Source: JBCCTX01 sp964468435
Lineage (GTDB): Bacteria; Bacteroidota; Bacteroidia; J057
DNA length: 64,000 nucleotides
Reading direction: 5' to 3'
NCBI GenBank assembly: GCA_964468435.1
Contig: CAYXVE010000013.1
Location: 1-64,000 of the forward strand
The notes under the pieces were generated by a model that worked only from the letters and a program-made list of their open reading frames with translations, had not been told where the DNA came from and made no database searches. The position numbers and the translations under genes are program-made. How positions within the stretch are numbered: the stretch's first letter is position 1; every line of letters starts with the position of its first letter. Shown piece after piece: positions 26,334 through 36,194 of this stretch.

Positions 26334-29276
26334 GTGATTAAAAATACTGAGAAGATCCGTATTCTCCGTGCATCCCTGGACGGAGATGTCTACGATGATA
26401 AGATGATGCGTACACTATATTCGACAGACGCATCGGTTTACAGGGAGATGCCCATGGCAGTAGCCATGCCCAGACATAAGGAAGATATAAAGCAACTTAT
26501 ACACTTTGCCCGCACAGAAAATACTTCCCTGATCCCTCGTACAGCAGGTACCTCCTTAGCCGGACAATGTGTGGGAAATGGGATTGTCGTAGATACTTCG
26601 AGATATTTTACAGAGATTCTTGAAGTAAATGGCGAAGAGGGATGGGTAAGATTGCAACCGGGAGTTGTCCGGGATGAACTCAATGCATATCTGGAACCCT
26701 ATGGATTGTTTTTTGGTCCTAATACCTCCACAGCAAACCGCGCCATGATTGGCGGTATGGTGGGTAACAACTCCTGTGGATCATATTCGATTGTATATGG
26801 GACGACTCGCGATCACGTGTTGGAATTGAAAACACTGTTGAGTGATGGATCTGAAGTAACTTTTAAGTCCATCACAAGGGAAGAATTTGAGGAAAAATGT
26901 AAACTCACAACGCTCGAAGGCGATCTGTATCGCCATATCCGGGACCGCCTATCAGATCCTCATGTTCAGGAAGAAATCAGGACCCATTTTCCAGCTCCGG
27001 AAATACATCGCCGCAATACAGGTTATGCCGTAGATACACTGCTCGACAGTGAAATCTTTACTCCCGGTCGACCCAGGTTTAACTTTTGTAAATTACTTTC
27101 AGGATCTGAAGGTACACTGGCTTTTACTACAGAGATTAAGATACATGTAGATCCGCTTCCTCCTAGTCAGACAGGTCTCCTATGTGCTCATTTTTCATCA
27201 CTAGCTCAAGCCTTAAAAGGGACCCTGATAGCGATAAGACATCAGCCCCGGGCAGTAGAACTCATGGATAAAATTGTCATGGACTGCACCAAGGAAAATA
27301 TCATGTACCAGAAGAACAGGTTCTTCATCATGGGTGATCCTGATGCTGTATTGGTCATTGAAGCTGGAGGTGAAAGTACGGAGGAAGTAGAAGCAAAGCT
27401 TATGGCGATCGAAGATGAACTTAGGGCAGATGGACTGGGATATGCTTATCCCAGGGTATATGGACCTGACCTTAATAAGGTATGGAGCCTTCGTAAGGCA
27501 GGTCTGGGGCTTCTTGCTAATATACCTGGAGATGCCAAGCCTGTAGCCGTGATTGAGGACACTGCAGTCAAGGTAGAAGATTTACCTGAATATATTGAAG
27601 AGTTTGGGCGTATGATGGATCAATATGGACAGCAAGCTGTTTATTATGCACATGCTGGTGCAGGGGAGCTCCATCTCAGACCTTTGCTGAACCTTAAAGA
27701 TCCTCGTGATGTAGAGCTTTTTCACGATATAGGAGAGTCTACTGCGGCATTAGTCAAAAAATACAGAGGATCACTGAGCGGGGAGCACGGAGATGGCCGA
27801 GTCCGTGCTGAGTTCATTCCCATGATGGTCGGGGAACATAATTACCAACTTTTCAAAGAAATTAAGGCTATCTGGGATCCCAAAAACATATTTAATCCTG
27901 GAAAAATCGTCAATGCTCCAGCAATGAACAGTTCCTTACGGTATGAACCTGGTCAGGATACTCCACATTTTAATACGATTTTAGACTTTTCCCACACTAA
28001 TGGTATCCTAAGGGCTGCTGAAAAGTGCAATGGTTCGGGGGATTGCCGTAAATCGCATATCTCAGGTGGTACGATGTGTCCAAGCTATATGGCTACAAGG
28101 GATGAAAAAGATACTACAAGGGCAAGAGCTAATGTGTTGAGAGAGTTTCTCACCCGATCTGACAAGCCCAATAAGTTTGATCATGAGGAGATTTACGAAG
28201 TCATGGATCTATGTCTTTCATGTAAAGGCTGTACCTCCGAGTGTCCCTCCAATGTAGATGTAGCGCTATTAAAGGCAGAGTTTCTTTACCAATATTATCA
28301 GGCCAATGGCGTACCCCTCAGGGCCCGCGCCTTTGCCAATATCGGCAGGATCAATAAAATGGCATCTGTAGCTCCAGGTCTGCACAATTTTTTCCTGAAA
28401 AATAAACTCACCTCTGGCATCGCTAAAAAAGTACTAGGTGTAGCTCCTCAAAGAGATATCCCTGCTCTTCACAGGACTACGCTGCGCAAATGGTTTCAGA
28501 AAAATCATCAGCGGCTCACACAGACTGCAAAAAATCATGGAGCCAAAGGAATAGTAAATTTCTTTTGTGATGAGTTTACCAATTATCTCGATACTGGAAT
28601 CGGGATCCAGGCGATGGAACTGTTGGCAAGGCTGGGGTATGAGATACATTGTCCTGCTCACGCAGAGAGCGGCCGGGCACATATCTCCAAAGGCTTGCTT
28701 AAAGAGGCACGGGGAATGGCCATGTACAACGTGGACATTTTCAAGAATATTGTCTCCCATGAAACCCCCCTCATCGGCATAGAGCCTTCTGCTATTCTCA
28801 CGTTCCGGGATGAGTATCCCAAACTGGTCATCCCTGAATACTATAAGTCCGCTTATCAACTGGCCAAACATTGTATGTTGATCGATGAATTTCTCGCTCA
28901 AGAAGTGGAAAAAGGCAATATAAGTTCTGACCAGTTTACTTCAGAAGTCAAACACGTCAAACTTCATGGTCATTGCCATCAAAAATCACTGTCATCGGTA
29001 GATGTAACAGAACAGATTTTGAAACTACCCGCCAACTATGAAGTGGAAGTAATTCCTTCGGGTTGCTGTGGTATGGCTGGATCCTTTGGGTATGAGGCAG
29101 AGCACTATGATATTTCTATGAAAGTGGGAGAGTTGGTTCTCTTTCCTGCTGTGCGAGAAGCACAAGATGGGACACTAATCGCTGCTCCAGGGACAAGCTG
29201 CCGGCACCAGATCTATGATGGAACTGGTAAGAAAGCTTCCCATCCTGTCGAATTGCTTTATGATGCATTGTTGTAG
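26334..29276 (+). CDS. FAD-linked oxidase/Fe-S oxidoreductase fusion (D-lactate/glycolate dehydrogenase type)
   Basis: A 980-residue two-part enzyme; the start is GTG. Residues about 35-500 form a GlcD/Dld-type flavoprotein: the FAD loop PRTAGTSLAGQCVGNG near 64 and the GGMVGNNSCGSYS segment near 140, then a second FAD-oxidase domain with SGEHGDGRVRAEF near 484. Residues 560-980 match GlcF/LldE-type Fe-S subunits: CNGSGDCR...CPSYMATRDE, then CLSCKGCTSECPSNVD, then the two CCG-domain pieces HGHCHQKS and PSGCCGMAGSFGYE. It probably oxidises a D-2-hydroxy acid, handing electrons to quinone. Substrate identity is not decided by motifs. Confidence 0.88.
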   Translation: MIKNTEKIRILRASLDGDVYDDKMMRTLYSTDASVYREMPMAVAMPRHKEDIKQLIHFARTENTSLIPRTAGTSLAGQCVGNGIVVDTSRYFTEILEVNGEEGWVRLQPGVVRDELNAYLEPYGLFFGPNTSTANRAMIGGMVGNNSCGSYSIVYGTTRDHVLELKTLLSDGSEVTFKSITREEFEEKCKLTTLEGDLYRHIRDRLSDPHVQEEIRTHFPAPEIHRRNTGYAVDTLLDSEIFTPGRPRFNFCKLLSGSEGTLAFTTEIKIHVDPLPPSQTGLLCAHFSSLAQALKGTLIAIRHQPRAVELMDKIVMDCTKENIMYQKNRFFIMGDPDAVLVIEAGGESTEEVEAKLMAIEDELRADGLGYAYPRVYGPDLNKVWSLRKAGLGLLANIPGDAKPVAVIEDTAVKVEDLPEYIEEFGRMMDQYGQQAVYYAHAGAGELHLRPLLNLKDPRDVELFHDIGESTAALVKKYRGSLSGEHGDGRVRAEFIPMMVGEHNYQLFKEIKAIWDPKNIFNPGKIVNAPAMNSSLRYEPGQDTPHFNTILDFSHTNGILRAAEKCNGSGDCRKSHISGGTMCPSYMATRDEKDTTRARANVLREFLTRSDKPNKFDHEEIYEVMDLCLSCKGCTSECPSNVDVALLKAEFLYQYYQANGVPLRARAFANIGRINKMASVAPGLHNFFLKNKLTSGIAKKVLGVAPQRDIPALHRTTLRKWFQKNHQRLTQTAKNHGAKGIVNFFCDEFTNYLDTGIGIQAMELLARLGYEIHCPAHAESGRAHISKGLLKEARGMAMYNVDIFKNIVSHETPLIGIEPSAILTFRDEYPKLVIPEYYKSAYQLAKHCMLIDEFLAQEVEKGNISSDQFTSEVKHVKLHGHCHQKSLSSVDVTEQILKLPANYEVEVIPSGCCGMAGSFGYEAEHYDISMKVGELVLFPAVREAQDGTLIAAPGTSCRHQIYDGTGKKASHPVELLYDALL

Positions 29277-29370
29277 GATCCTGGATCGTTAACATTCACG
29301 TAACTGCTTTTAACAAAAAATTAACAAAACTTTTTCTTGTATAAGTAAACTATTCGATTCTTCGATCAGT

Positions 29371-29388
29371 TAGTTTCACGTGTAACTA
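29371..29388. promoter_or_regulatory. MarR-type operator 1
   Basis: TAGTTTCACGTGTAACTA is an 18-bp palindrome with a single mismatched pair, ending five bases before the marR start codon at 29394. It shares the pattern TAGTTnCAnnTGnAACTA with the site before the adaptor gene. A repressor bound here would block its own gene. Confidence 0.75.
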
Positions 29389-29393
29389 TTACT

Positions 29394-29855
29394 ATGGAAA
29401 AGGAAGAGTCGGAAAATCCGCTGTATGATGATAATTTGGGCTATCTAATCGGAAGATCAGGTCGTGCCATGGCACGTATGTTCACCTGGCATATTGAGCA
29501 ATCGGGTTATTCGGGAATGACGGTCGAGCACTGGTTTGTTCTAAAGCATCTTTGGCAAAAAGATGGGAGAAGTCAACAAGAACTGGGTAAAATTGCTGGT
29601 AGAGATAAAACAGGTGTATCCCGGGCAATAAGTTGGCTGGAAAAGCATAACTACGTGGTGAGAGTACCGGACAGAATGGATAAACGGCAAAGACTGATAT
29701 ACCTAACTCAGTCCGGTAAGGATCTTGAAGTTATTCTTGTACCGATTGCGATGAATGCGCTTGCGCTAGCCAAGGGGGATATACCAGAGGATGAAATCAG
29801 CTATTGCAAAACTATCTTAAGGAGAATATATCATAATATTAAAGATTTTATTTAG
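29394..29855 (+). CDS. MarR-family transcriptional regulator
   Basis: A 153-residue winged-helix dimer-forming regulator. The DNA-recognition region is QELGKIAGRDKTGVSRAISWLEKHNYV near residues 62-88, and the wing is RVPDRMDKRQRLIYLT near 90-105 with the conserved D-R pair. The N- and C-terminal helices form the dimer interface, where aromatic ligands usually bind. It heads an RND efflux operon, with a matching palindrome both before itself and before the next gene, so it is very likely the repressor of the pump and of itself. The effector is unknown. Confidence 0.92.
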   Translation: MEKEESENPLYDDNLGYLIGRSGRAMARMFTWHIEQSGYSGMTVEHWFVLKHLWQKDGRSQQELGKIAGRDKTGVSRAISWLEKHNYVVRVPDRMDKRQRLIYLTQSGKDLEVILVPIAMNALALAKGDIPEDEISYCKTILRRIYHNIKDFI

Positions 29856-29860
29856 TCAAT

Positions 29861-29878
29861 TAGTTGCAATTGAAACTA
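29861..29878. promoter_or_regulatory. MarR-type operator 2
   Basis: TAGTTGCAATTGAAACTA, again 18 bp and palindromic with one mismatched pair, begins six bases after the marR stop and lies 41 bp before the adaptor start. It matches operator 1 at 14 of 18 positions, including all of TAGTT, CA, TG and AACTA. Confidence 0.75.
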
Positions 29879-29919
29879 GTTGATATCATTTATCAAGGCA
29901 AAAATTAAACATTCGTATC

Positions 29920-31026
29920 ATGTCGCGAAAATTTACCATCGCATTAGCTATAGGAATTATCATATTAGGGGCTATTGGTGCTCGAGCCCTCGTCAGTCAA
30001 AAAAAGCCCGCAGAGCGAAAACCTTTAAGAGAACAACTCAAGACGGTTAAAACCCGTAATGCCAAGAACCAGAACCTGAATACTAAAGTGGAAATTACCG
30101 GTAGGTTGATTCCCAGGCAAAAGATCGATATCTACACGGAAGTAACGGGGATTTTGGAACCAACAACTCCTTCTTTTAAAGAAGGTAACTATTTTTCAGA
30201 GGGTAAAACCCTTGTCAAGGTCGATGGCGAAGAACATACGTTAAACCTTCTCGCCCAGCGAAGTAGTTTAATGAATCAGATTACCTTGTTGTTACCAGAT
30301 CTGAAAGCAGACTTTCCCGAAGCCTTTGAAGCATGGCAGTCTTATCTCAATGATTTCGATGTAGAAAATAAGACCCAATCACTTCCAGACCCTTCTAGCG
30401 ACCGGGAAAAGTACTTTATTTCAGCGCGCAATATTTATAATCTTTATTACTCGATCAAAGGTCTGGAAGTAAGGTCAGACAAATACACAATTTATGCTCC
30501 CTTCAACGGCGTGGTGGCTGAGTCTGTCATTGATCCAGGAACGTTGGTACGTTCGGGCCAAAAACTGGGAGAGTTTATAAATCCATATTCTTATGAAATG
30601 GAAGCAGCTGTGGACCTTAAAAATCTGGACTATGTAAGAATAGGAAGTCAGGTTAATCTTTATTCTACCGATATAGAGGGAAAATGGGAAGGAAAGGTTG
30701 TAAGAATTAGTGATCGTATAGATGAACAAACCCAGACCGCAAAAATCTATGTAGCGGTTAGTGGCAAGGAATTGAGAGAGGGTATGTATCTCAATGCAAC
30801 GATAATAGGAGAAATAATCGAAGATGTTGTAGAAGTACCTCGCAAACTGCTTCGGGGAGACTCAACCATCTTTGTTGTACAGGATAGTATGCTGATACTA
30901 ATGAATATCAAACCTGTACGCTATTCTACAGAAAACGCCATGGTGCGTGGGATTCCGGATAGCACGGCTGTACTGGATGAATCTGTGATCGGAGCCTTCG
31001 AAGGAATGCGCGTAGCACCTTATTAA
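29920..31026 (+). CDS. RND efflux periplasmic adaptor (membrane fusion protein)
   Basis: A 368-residue adaptor that bridges the inner-membrane pump and the outer-membrane channel. Residues 5-27 anchor it in the inner membrane. The lipoyl-like halves lie at about 60-105 (IYTEVTGILEPTTPSFKEGN) and 185-215 (YTIYAPFNGVVAESVIDPG); between them is the alpha-helical hairpin, which is rather short. The beta-barrel (LDYVRIGSQVNLYS) and membrane-proximal regions follow. It is preceded by a MarR-type palindrome and followed by the pump gene after 51 bp. Confidence 0.92.
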   Translation: MSRKFTIALAIGIIILGAIGARALVSQKKPAERKPLREQLKTVKTRNAKNQNLNTKVEITGRLIPRQKIDIYTEVTGILEPTTPSFKEGNYFSEGKTLVKVDGEEHTLNLLAQRSSLMNQITLLLPDLKADFPEAFEAWQSYLNDFDVENKTQSLPDPSSDREKYFISARNIYNLYYSIKGLEVRSDKYTIYAPFNGVVAESVIDPGTLVRSGQKLGEFINPYSYEMEAAVDLKNLDYVRIGSQVNLYSTDIEGKWEGKVVRISDRIDEQTQTAKIYVAVSGKELREGMYLNATIIGEIIEDVVEVPRKLLRGDSTIFVVQDSMLILMNIKPVRYSTENAMVRGIPDSTAVLDESVIGAFEGMRVAPY

Positions 31027-31077
31027 TCAAGCTTTCCAGTCAGAAATTATTATTCCCATCTAATTAATGGTTCAGAA

Positions 31078-34000
31078 ATGAAACGAATTATAGCATATTT
31101 TATCAAATACAATATTACCGGTGATGTATTGCTGTTTGTCATCCTCTTATTTGGTTTTTTCGGCCTTCAGAGTATGAGAAGCACATTCTTCCCTGAAAAT
31201 GAAACCAAACTGATTGCTATACAGGTGACGTATCCCGGAGCTTCTCCTGAAGAGGTGGAGGAAGGAATTGTCCTGAAGATAGAGGAAAATCTGAAAGGTC
31301 TTACAGGGATAGACCGTGTAACCTCAATATCTCAGGAAAACAACGGACAGGTATATGTAGAGATTAAGCGAGGATATGATATAGATAATATCCTGCAGGA
31401 AATCAATAATGCAGTCGACCAGATCAATTCTTTTCCCATAGGTATCGAATCTCCCATCATTTTCAAGCAGGAGGTCCTCACAGTGGCCCTCAACTTTGCC
31501 ATCAGTGGAAATACCGACCTAAAAACACTGAAGCAATTTGCCAGGGATATTGAAGAGGATCTAATCGCTCAAAACGGAATCTCCAAGGTTTCCCTGTCGG
31601 GGTTCCCCGACGAAGAAATTGAAATAGCTGTACGTGAAGTAGACTTGCGTGCACACAACATGACGTTTGATCAACTAGTAAGAGCGGTCAATCAAGCTAA
31701 CTTGGAACTCACAGGAGGGAAGATCAAAGCAGAAGAGGAAGAACTTCTCATACGCTCTCGGTCCAAAGGATATTACGCAGAAGATTTAAAAGATGTTGTC
31801 GTAGCAGCGACACCAGACGGCAGGAGAATCAGGCTCTATGAGGTGGCTGATGTACAGGATAAATGGGCAGATAATCCTAATAGAACGTATGTCAATGGAC
31901 AACCTGCCGTAAAAATACAGGTGAGTAATACGATCGATGAAAACCTTTTGGAGATCTCCGACTATGTGGGCGAGTATGTCGAAGCGTTTAATAAAGAAAA
32001 TACCGTAGTCCATGCAACCATTATTCAGGATGGGTCTGTTCTGCTGAGACAACGTATTCAGTTACTAGAAGAAAATGGTTTCATTGGGATCATTTTGGTG
32101 TTGGTACTACTGGCTATGTTTCTTCAGTTTCGACTGGCTTTCTGGGTAGCATTGGCGATTCCCGTATCCTTCATGGGAATGTTTATGTTGGCTCCCTTTC
32201 TAGGAGTGAGTATCAATGTGATATCGTTGTTTGGGATGATCTTAGTGATTGGAATTCTGGTAGATGATGGTATTGTCATTAGTGAAAATATATATCAGCA
32301 TTTTGAAAGTGGTAAGGACCGATTTACTGCTGCTGTTGATGGTACAATAGAGGTACTGCCGGCAGTATTATCTGCTATCCTTACCACCATGGTAGCGTTT
32401 GGCAGTTTCCTTTTCCTTGAAGGCATTACGGGAGACTTTTTCTCAGAAATGGCTGTTGTTGTTATCTTAACTTTGGCATTCTCATTGGTAGAAGGCGCGT
32501 TTATTCTTCCAGGCCACGTCTCGCATTCCAAAGCCCTAAGCAGGGAAAAACCTAAAGACCCCTCTCCTGTGACGAAATTTTTCACCCAAATACAGGATAG
32601 TTTATACAATTCCATGTTGTGGTTGAGAGACAAACTATATGCTCCATCCCTCGATTTTTTACTGAAGAATCCGTTGTTAGGGATGGCTATTCCTATCGGT
32701 ATAATGGTCTTGTGTTTTGGCCTCGTAGGTGGTGGTTTTGTCAAGACAACCTTCTTTCCAGTTGTGGAAAATGATTATATAACATCTAAAGTGATTATGC
32801 CATCGGGAACTCGGGAGTTCATCACAGAAGAGAAATTAAAACAGATTGAAGAAGCTGTATGGAGGGTTAATGACCAGTATAAGGCAAATCGCGAGGATGG
32901 AAAAGATATTGTAGAGATCATTAATCGCAGTATTGGCCCAACGACATATGAGGGGAATCTTCTTATTGCTCTCCTGGATAGTGAAACCCGGCAGGTATCT
33001 ACCCTTGAGATCAGCGATAAGATTCGTCAGGAAGCAGGAATTATTTATGGAGCAGAGGATGTGATTTATGGAGTAGAAACGCCTTTCGGTAAACCTGTTT
33101 CTGTATCAATGAAGGGCAATAATCTGGAAACATTGGATAAAGCGGCCACTGAGTTGAAAAATCAGTTATTAGAGGTCTCTGATCTCAGAGATATTACAGA
33201 TAGTAACCAGGAAGGATTACGTGAGATCGATGTAAAACTGAAAGAAAAAGCGCGTCTGCTTGGGCTGGATCTGAGGCAGGTAGTAGGCCAGGTAAGGCAA
33301 GGATTTTTTGGCGCTGAGGTGCAGCGCCTGCAACGAGGTCAGGATGAGGTGAAAGTCTGGGTTCGTTATGATATTAGTGATCGCTCGTCGATCGGAAAAC
33401 TGGAAAATATGAGAATACGAACACCCGATGGACAGGAATATCCTTTACGAGAAATTGCAAGCTTCAGCCAGGATCGCGGAGTGATCACGATCAACCGGCT
33501 GGAAGGCCAACGAGAGATACGTATCGAAGCCGATGTAGCAGCAGCCGACGTTTCCAGTACAGACATGATCAACCTGATCGAAACCGAGTTACTACCTCCC
33601 ATTTTGGGAAAATATCCCGACATAAGCTACTCACTAGAAGGCCAGGTGCGTGAAAATGCCAAAACGCAACGCTCAGCACAAACCGTACTTCCCATTGCGC
33701 TCATTCTGATTTTACTGATTATCATTCTTACGTTCCGCTCTTTTGGCCAGACCCTTGCTGTGTTGGCAGGTATACCATTTGGTTTGATTGGTGTGATCCT
33801 TGGACACTGGATCTTTGGTAAGCCGATCAGTATCCTGTCAGGGTTGGGAATATTTGCCCTAATTGGTATTATGGTCAATGATTCCCTGGTATTGGTTAGT
33901 CAGCATAATATTTTGGTACAACAAGGTAAATCTTTCCAAGAGGCACTTCGAGAAGCATCTATTTCCCGTTTTAGACCGATCTTTCTGACATCCATTACAA

Positions 34001-34305
34001 CCATAGCGGGTCTTATGCCACTGATTTTTGAAAAGAGCTTTCAGGCGCAGTTTCTGATTCCTATGGCTATCTCAGTCGCTTTTGGATTGATAGCTGCCGT
34101 ATTCATTGTTCTCTATACCCTTCCTATTTTGTTGAAAGTACTCAACCAGTATAAAGTTCACGCCGTATGGTTGTGGGAAGGGGTAAAACCTGATAGTACA
34201 TCCGTAGAGCCTGCTATTGTAGGCAGGAAAAATTATTTCCTGCTATGGTTAGCTTTGCCTGCAGCAGCTATTGCAATCATTTCTATTGTTACGCTTATAT
34301 TTTAA
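31078..34305 (+). CDS. RND-family efflux permease
   Basis: A 1075-residue inner-membrane proton/drug antiporter of the AcrB/MexB superfamily with 12 transmembrane helices and two large periplasmic loops. Helix 1 is followed by STFFPENETKLIAIQVTYPG, and helix 4 carries GILVDDGIVISENIY near residue 400, with the proton-relay Asp pair. The second half repeats the plan, with GIFALIGIMVNDSLVLVSQH near 925. The sequence is closest in style to the hydrophobe/multidrug (HAE) branch of Bacteroidota; no CusA metal signature is evident. Its substrate is unknown. Confidence 0.94.
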   Translation: MKRIIAYFIKYNITGDVLLFVILLFGFFGLQSMRSTFFPENETKLIAIQVTYPGASPEEVEEGIVLKIEENLKGLTGIDRVTSISQENNGQVYVEIKRGYDIDNILQEINNAVDQINSFPIGIESPIIFKQEVLTVALNFAISGNTDLKTLKQFARDIEEDLIAQNGISKVSLSGFPDEEIEIAVREVDLRAHNMTFDQLVRAVNQANLELTGGKIKAEEEELLIRSRSKGYYAEDLKDVVVAATPDGRRIRLYEVADVQDKWADNPNRTYVNGQPAVKIQVSNTIDENLLEISDYVGEYVEAFNKENTVVHATIIQDGSVLLRQRIQLLEENGFIGIILVLVLLAMFLQFRLAFWVALAIPVSFMGMFMLAPFLGVSINVISLFGMILVIGILVDDGIVISENIYQHFESGKDRFTAAVDGTIEVLPAVLSAILTTMVAFGSFLFLEGITGDFFSEMAVVVILTLAFSLVEGAFILPGHVSHSKALSREKPKDPSPVTKFFTQIQDSLYNSMLWLRDKLYAPSLDFLLKNPLLGMAIPIGIMVLCFGLVGGGFVKTTFFPVVENDYITSKVIMPSGTREFITEEKLKQIEEAVWRVNDQYKANREDGKDIVEIINRSIGPTTYEGNLLIALLDSETRQVSTLEISDKIRQEAGIIYGAEDVIYGVETPFGKPVSVSMKGNNLETLDKAATELKNQLLEVSDLRDITDSNQEGLREIDVKLKEKARLLGLDLRQVVGQVRQGFFGAEVQRLQRGQDEVKVWVRYDISDRSSIGKLENMRIRTPDGQEYPLREIASFSQDRGVITINRLEGQREIRIEADVAAADVSSTDMINLIETELLPPILGKYPDISYSLEGQVRENAKTQRSAQTVLPIALILILLIIILTFRSFGQTLAVLAGIPFGLIGVILGHWIFGKPISILSGLGIFALIGIMVNDSLVLVSQHNILVQQGKSFQEALREASISRFRPIFLTSITTIAGLMPLIFEKSFQAQFLIPMAISVAFGLIAAVFIVLYTLPILLKVLNQYKVHAVWLWEGVKPDSTSVEPAIVGRKNYFLLWLALPAAAIAIISIVTLIF

Positions 34306-34309
34306 ATAC

Positions 34310-35665
34310 ATGCGGATTATGCAGAAACTATTAATCATCTCATATATTTTCATCTTATTGGGAGGAATGCAAAGCCTCCCTGCACAGGATACACTCAGGC
34401 TAGAGGATGCTATTCAGCTTGCATTGCAAAATAACTATAGCATTCAAGCAGCAAAATATAATGTAGAAACCAGCCGAATCAATGCACATCCCGGAAATAC
34501 AGGATTGTTACCAGCGATTTCTCTTAATGGTGGGGCTAACTATAGTCGTAGTAATGTAGAAGTACAACTGCTCAATAATGAGGGTGGACCCAATGCACCG
34601 GCTACCATCTCCCAGGAGGTCGACGGAATTGAGACCTACTCCTACAACTATGGTGTAGGGCTCAACTACACAGTCTTTGATGGCCTGGGAAATGTTTATA
34701 ATTACCGGGTCCTCCAGACTAATGTAGATCTGAGCCGGGAGCAGACACGCACGTTGATTGAGCAACAGATCTCACAAGTAGCCAATGCGTACTATCAACT
34801 GGCTAGACAAAGAGCCAGCTATGGAATACAGCAGGAAGCGGTAAATATTTCTCGTGAACGCCTTAACCGGATAGGGGATCAGTTCGAGTTTGGAAGTACC
34901 AATCGTCTGGCTGTACTCAATGCTGAGGTAGATCTCAATACGGATAGTGCCAATCTGGAAACGATTGCACTGAACCTGGAAAATGCTCAGCGAAACCTTA
35001 ATTTATTACTAGGGATTGATCTCGCTGAGGACAACCGAGTGTCGAGAAATGTGTCTTTTCCGGTCATAATGAATCAGGACGCAGTGGTTGAGCAGGCGCT
35101 AAATCAAAACGCCGAACTTCGTGCAGCTGAGATTAATCAGAAGGTTTCTCAGCTTAATCTCCAACTGGAAAAAAGTGGTAGGATGCCCAGACTCGATATT
35201 AATGCTAATTATGGTTACAACTTTCAGGACAACGGTCCTGTCAATTTTCTCCAGCAACTTGAAAGTTGGGGGGTAAATCTCGGAGCTACCGTATCAGTAC
35301 CATTATTCAATGGCAACCGGGTCAGCAGGAATATCCAGCGTGCTACGATCTCGGTCGATCAGGCTGATATACAATACGAGCAAATCGCTCAGCAAGTAGA
35401 AAGGGACGTACTGAATGCCTATGATACATATCAAAACAGCCTGCGTATTCTCCGACTGGAACAAAAAAGTCTTGAAGCTGCTAGCGAGAATTTTGAGCGT
35501 ACACGCGAAACCTATAGCCTGGGACAGGCTACCAGTACACAGTTTCGCGAAGCTCAGCTGAATCTTCTCAGAGTACAAAATCGCATCAATGATCTGCGAT
35601 ACGATACTAAGCTTTATGAAATTGAGGTACTAAGACTGTCTGGACAATTAGTGCCGGAAATTTGA
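34310..35665 (+). CDS. Outer-membrane efflux channel (TolC family)
   Basis: A 451-residue outer-membrane protein counting from ATG 34310, four bases after the permease stop; an ATG at 34271 would overlap the permease and add 13 residues. A signal peptide ends near LPAQ. Two repeated TolC domains follow, each with helical heptads and the family opening LRLEDAIQLALQNNYSIQAA. The end segment YETKLYEIEVLRLSG type is also typical. With the adaptor and permease it makes a complete tripartite pump. Confidence 0.93.
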   Translation: MRIMQKLLIISYIFILLGGMQSLPAQDTLRLEDAIQLALQNNYSIQAAKYNVETSRINAHPGNTGLLPAISLNGGANYSRSNVEVQLLNNEGGPNAPATISQEVDGIETYSYNYGVGLNYTVFDGLGNVYNYRVLQTNVDLSREQTRTLIEQQISQVANAYYQLARQRASYGIQQEAVNISRERLNRIGDQFEFGSTNRLAVLNAEVDLNTDSANLETIALNLENAQRNLNLLLGIDLAEDNRVSRNVSFPVIMNQDAVVEQALNQNAELRAAEINQKVSQLNLQLEKSGRMPRLDINANYGYNFQDNGPVNFLQQLESWGVNLGATVSVPLFNGNRVSRNIQRATISVDQADIQYEQIAQQVERDVLNAYDTYQNSLRILRLEQKSLEAASENFERTRETYSLGQATSTQFREAQLNLLRVQNRINDLRYDTKLYEIEVLRLSGQLVPEI

Positions 35666-35758
35666 TGGAATCCTCTACCCAATTGAACAAAACCGCCATC
35701 AAACTATTATCTTGTAGTGAAATACGCAGATTAATATATCACATTCAATAGATTGAAT

Positions 35759-36109
35759 ATGAAACCACACTTAGCAAGTCTCATCAATGCAGTTACCCTC
35801 ATCATTCTTGGTTTATGGGGATATTTTAGTGCTGAAGATCCTTCGCCTACAGCTTTTATTCCTGTAGGTTTTGGAGTTATACTACTAGCACTAAATACAG
35901 GTGTAAAAAAAGAGAATAAGGTCATTGCCCATATTGCAGTAGTATTGACATTACTGGTACTGGTAGGGTTATTTATGCCCCTACGTGGTGCATTGGGCCG
36001 CTCGGACCTCGCTGCTACAATCCGAGTGACCATTATGATCCTGACCACTATCTTGGCTATGGGCTTTTTTATCAAAAGTTTTATCGATACCCGGAAAAAG
36101 CGAGTCTAA
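35759..36109 (+). CDS. Small four-helix membrane protein
   Basis: A 116-residue protein with four hydrophobic segments (about 10-25, 33-48, 57-75 and 86-108) and a basic C-terminus (DTRKKRV). The first start is ATG 35759; a TTG six bases earlier is possible. It resembles uncharacterised small membrane proteins seen in Bacteroidota and Planctomycetota. It ends shortly before a bidirectional hairpin and lies downstream of, but separate from, the efflux operon. Confidence 0.65.
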   Translation: MKPHLASLINAVTLIILGLWGYFSAEDPSPTAFIPVGFGVILLALNTGVKKENKVIAHIAVVLTLLVLVGLFMPLRGALGRSDLAATIRVTIMILTTILAMGFFIKSFIDTRKKRV

Positions 36110-36117
36110 AAAATACT

Positions 36118-36151
36118 CCGTCTGGAATCTAATTTGTAGATGTCCAGGCGG
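36118..36151. terminator. Bidirectional hairpin between convergent genes
   Basis: CCGTCTGGA (36118-36126) pairs with TCCAGGCGG with one G-U, and inside it ATCTA pairs with TAGAT. On the minus strand the hairpin is followed by AGTATTTTTT, a fair terminator for the cupredoxin gene; on the plus strand there is no T run. Confidence 0.6.
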
Positions 36152-36194
36152 ATGAAGTGAAAATCAGACAAAAGGTCGATCAAGTCGTAGTAAA

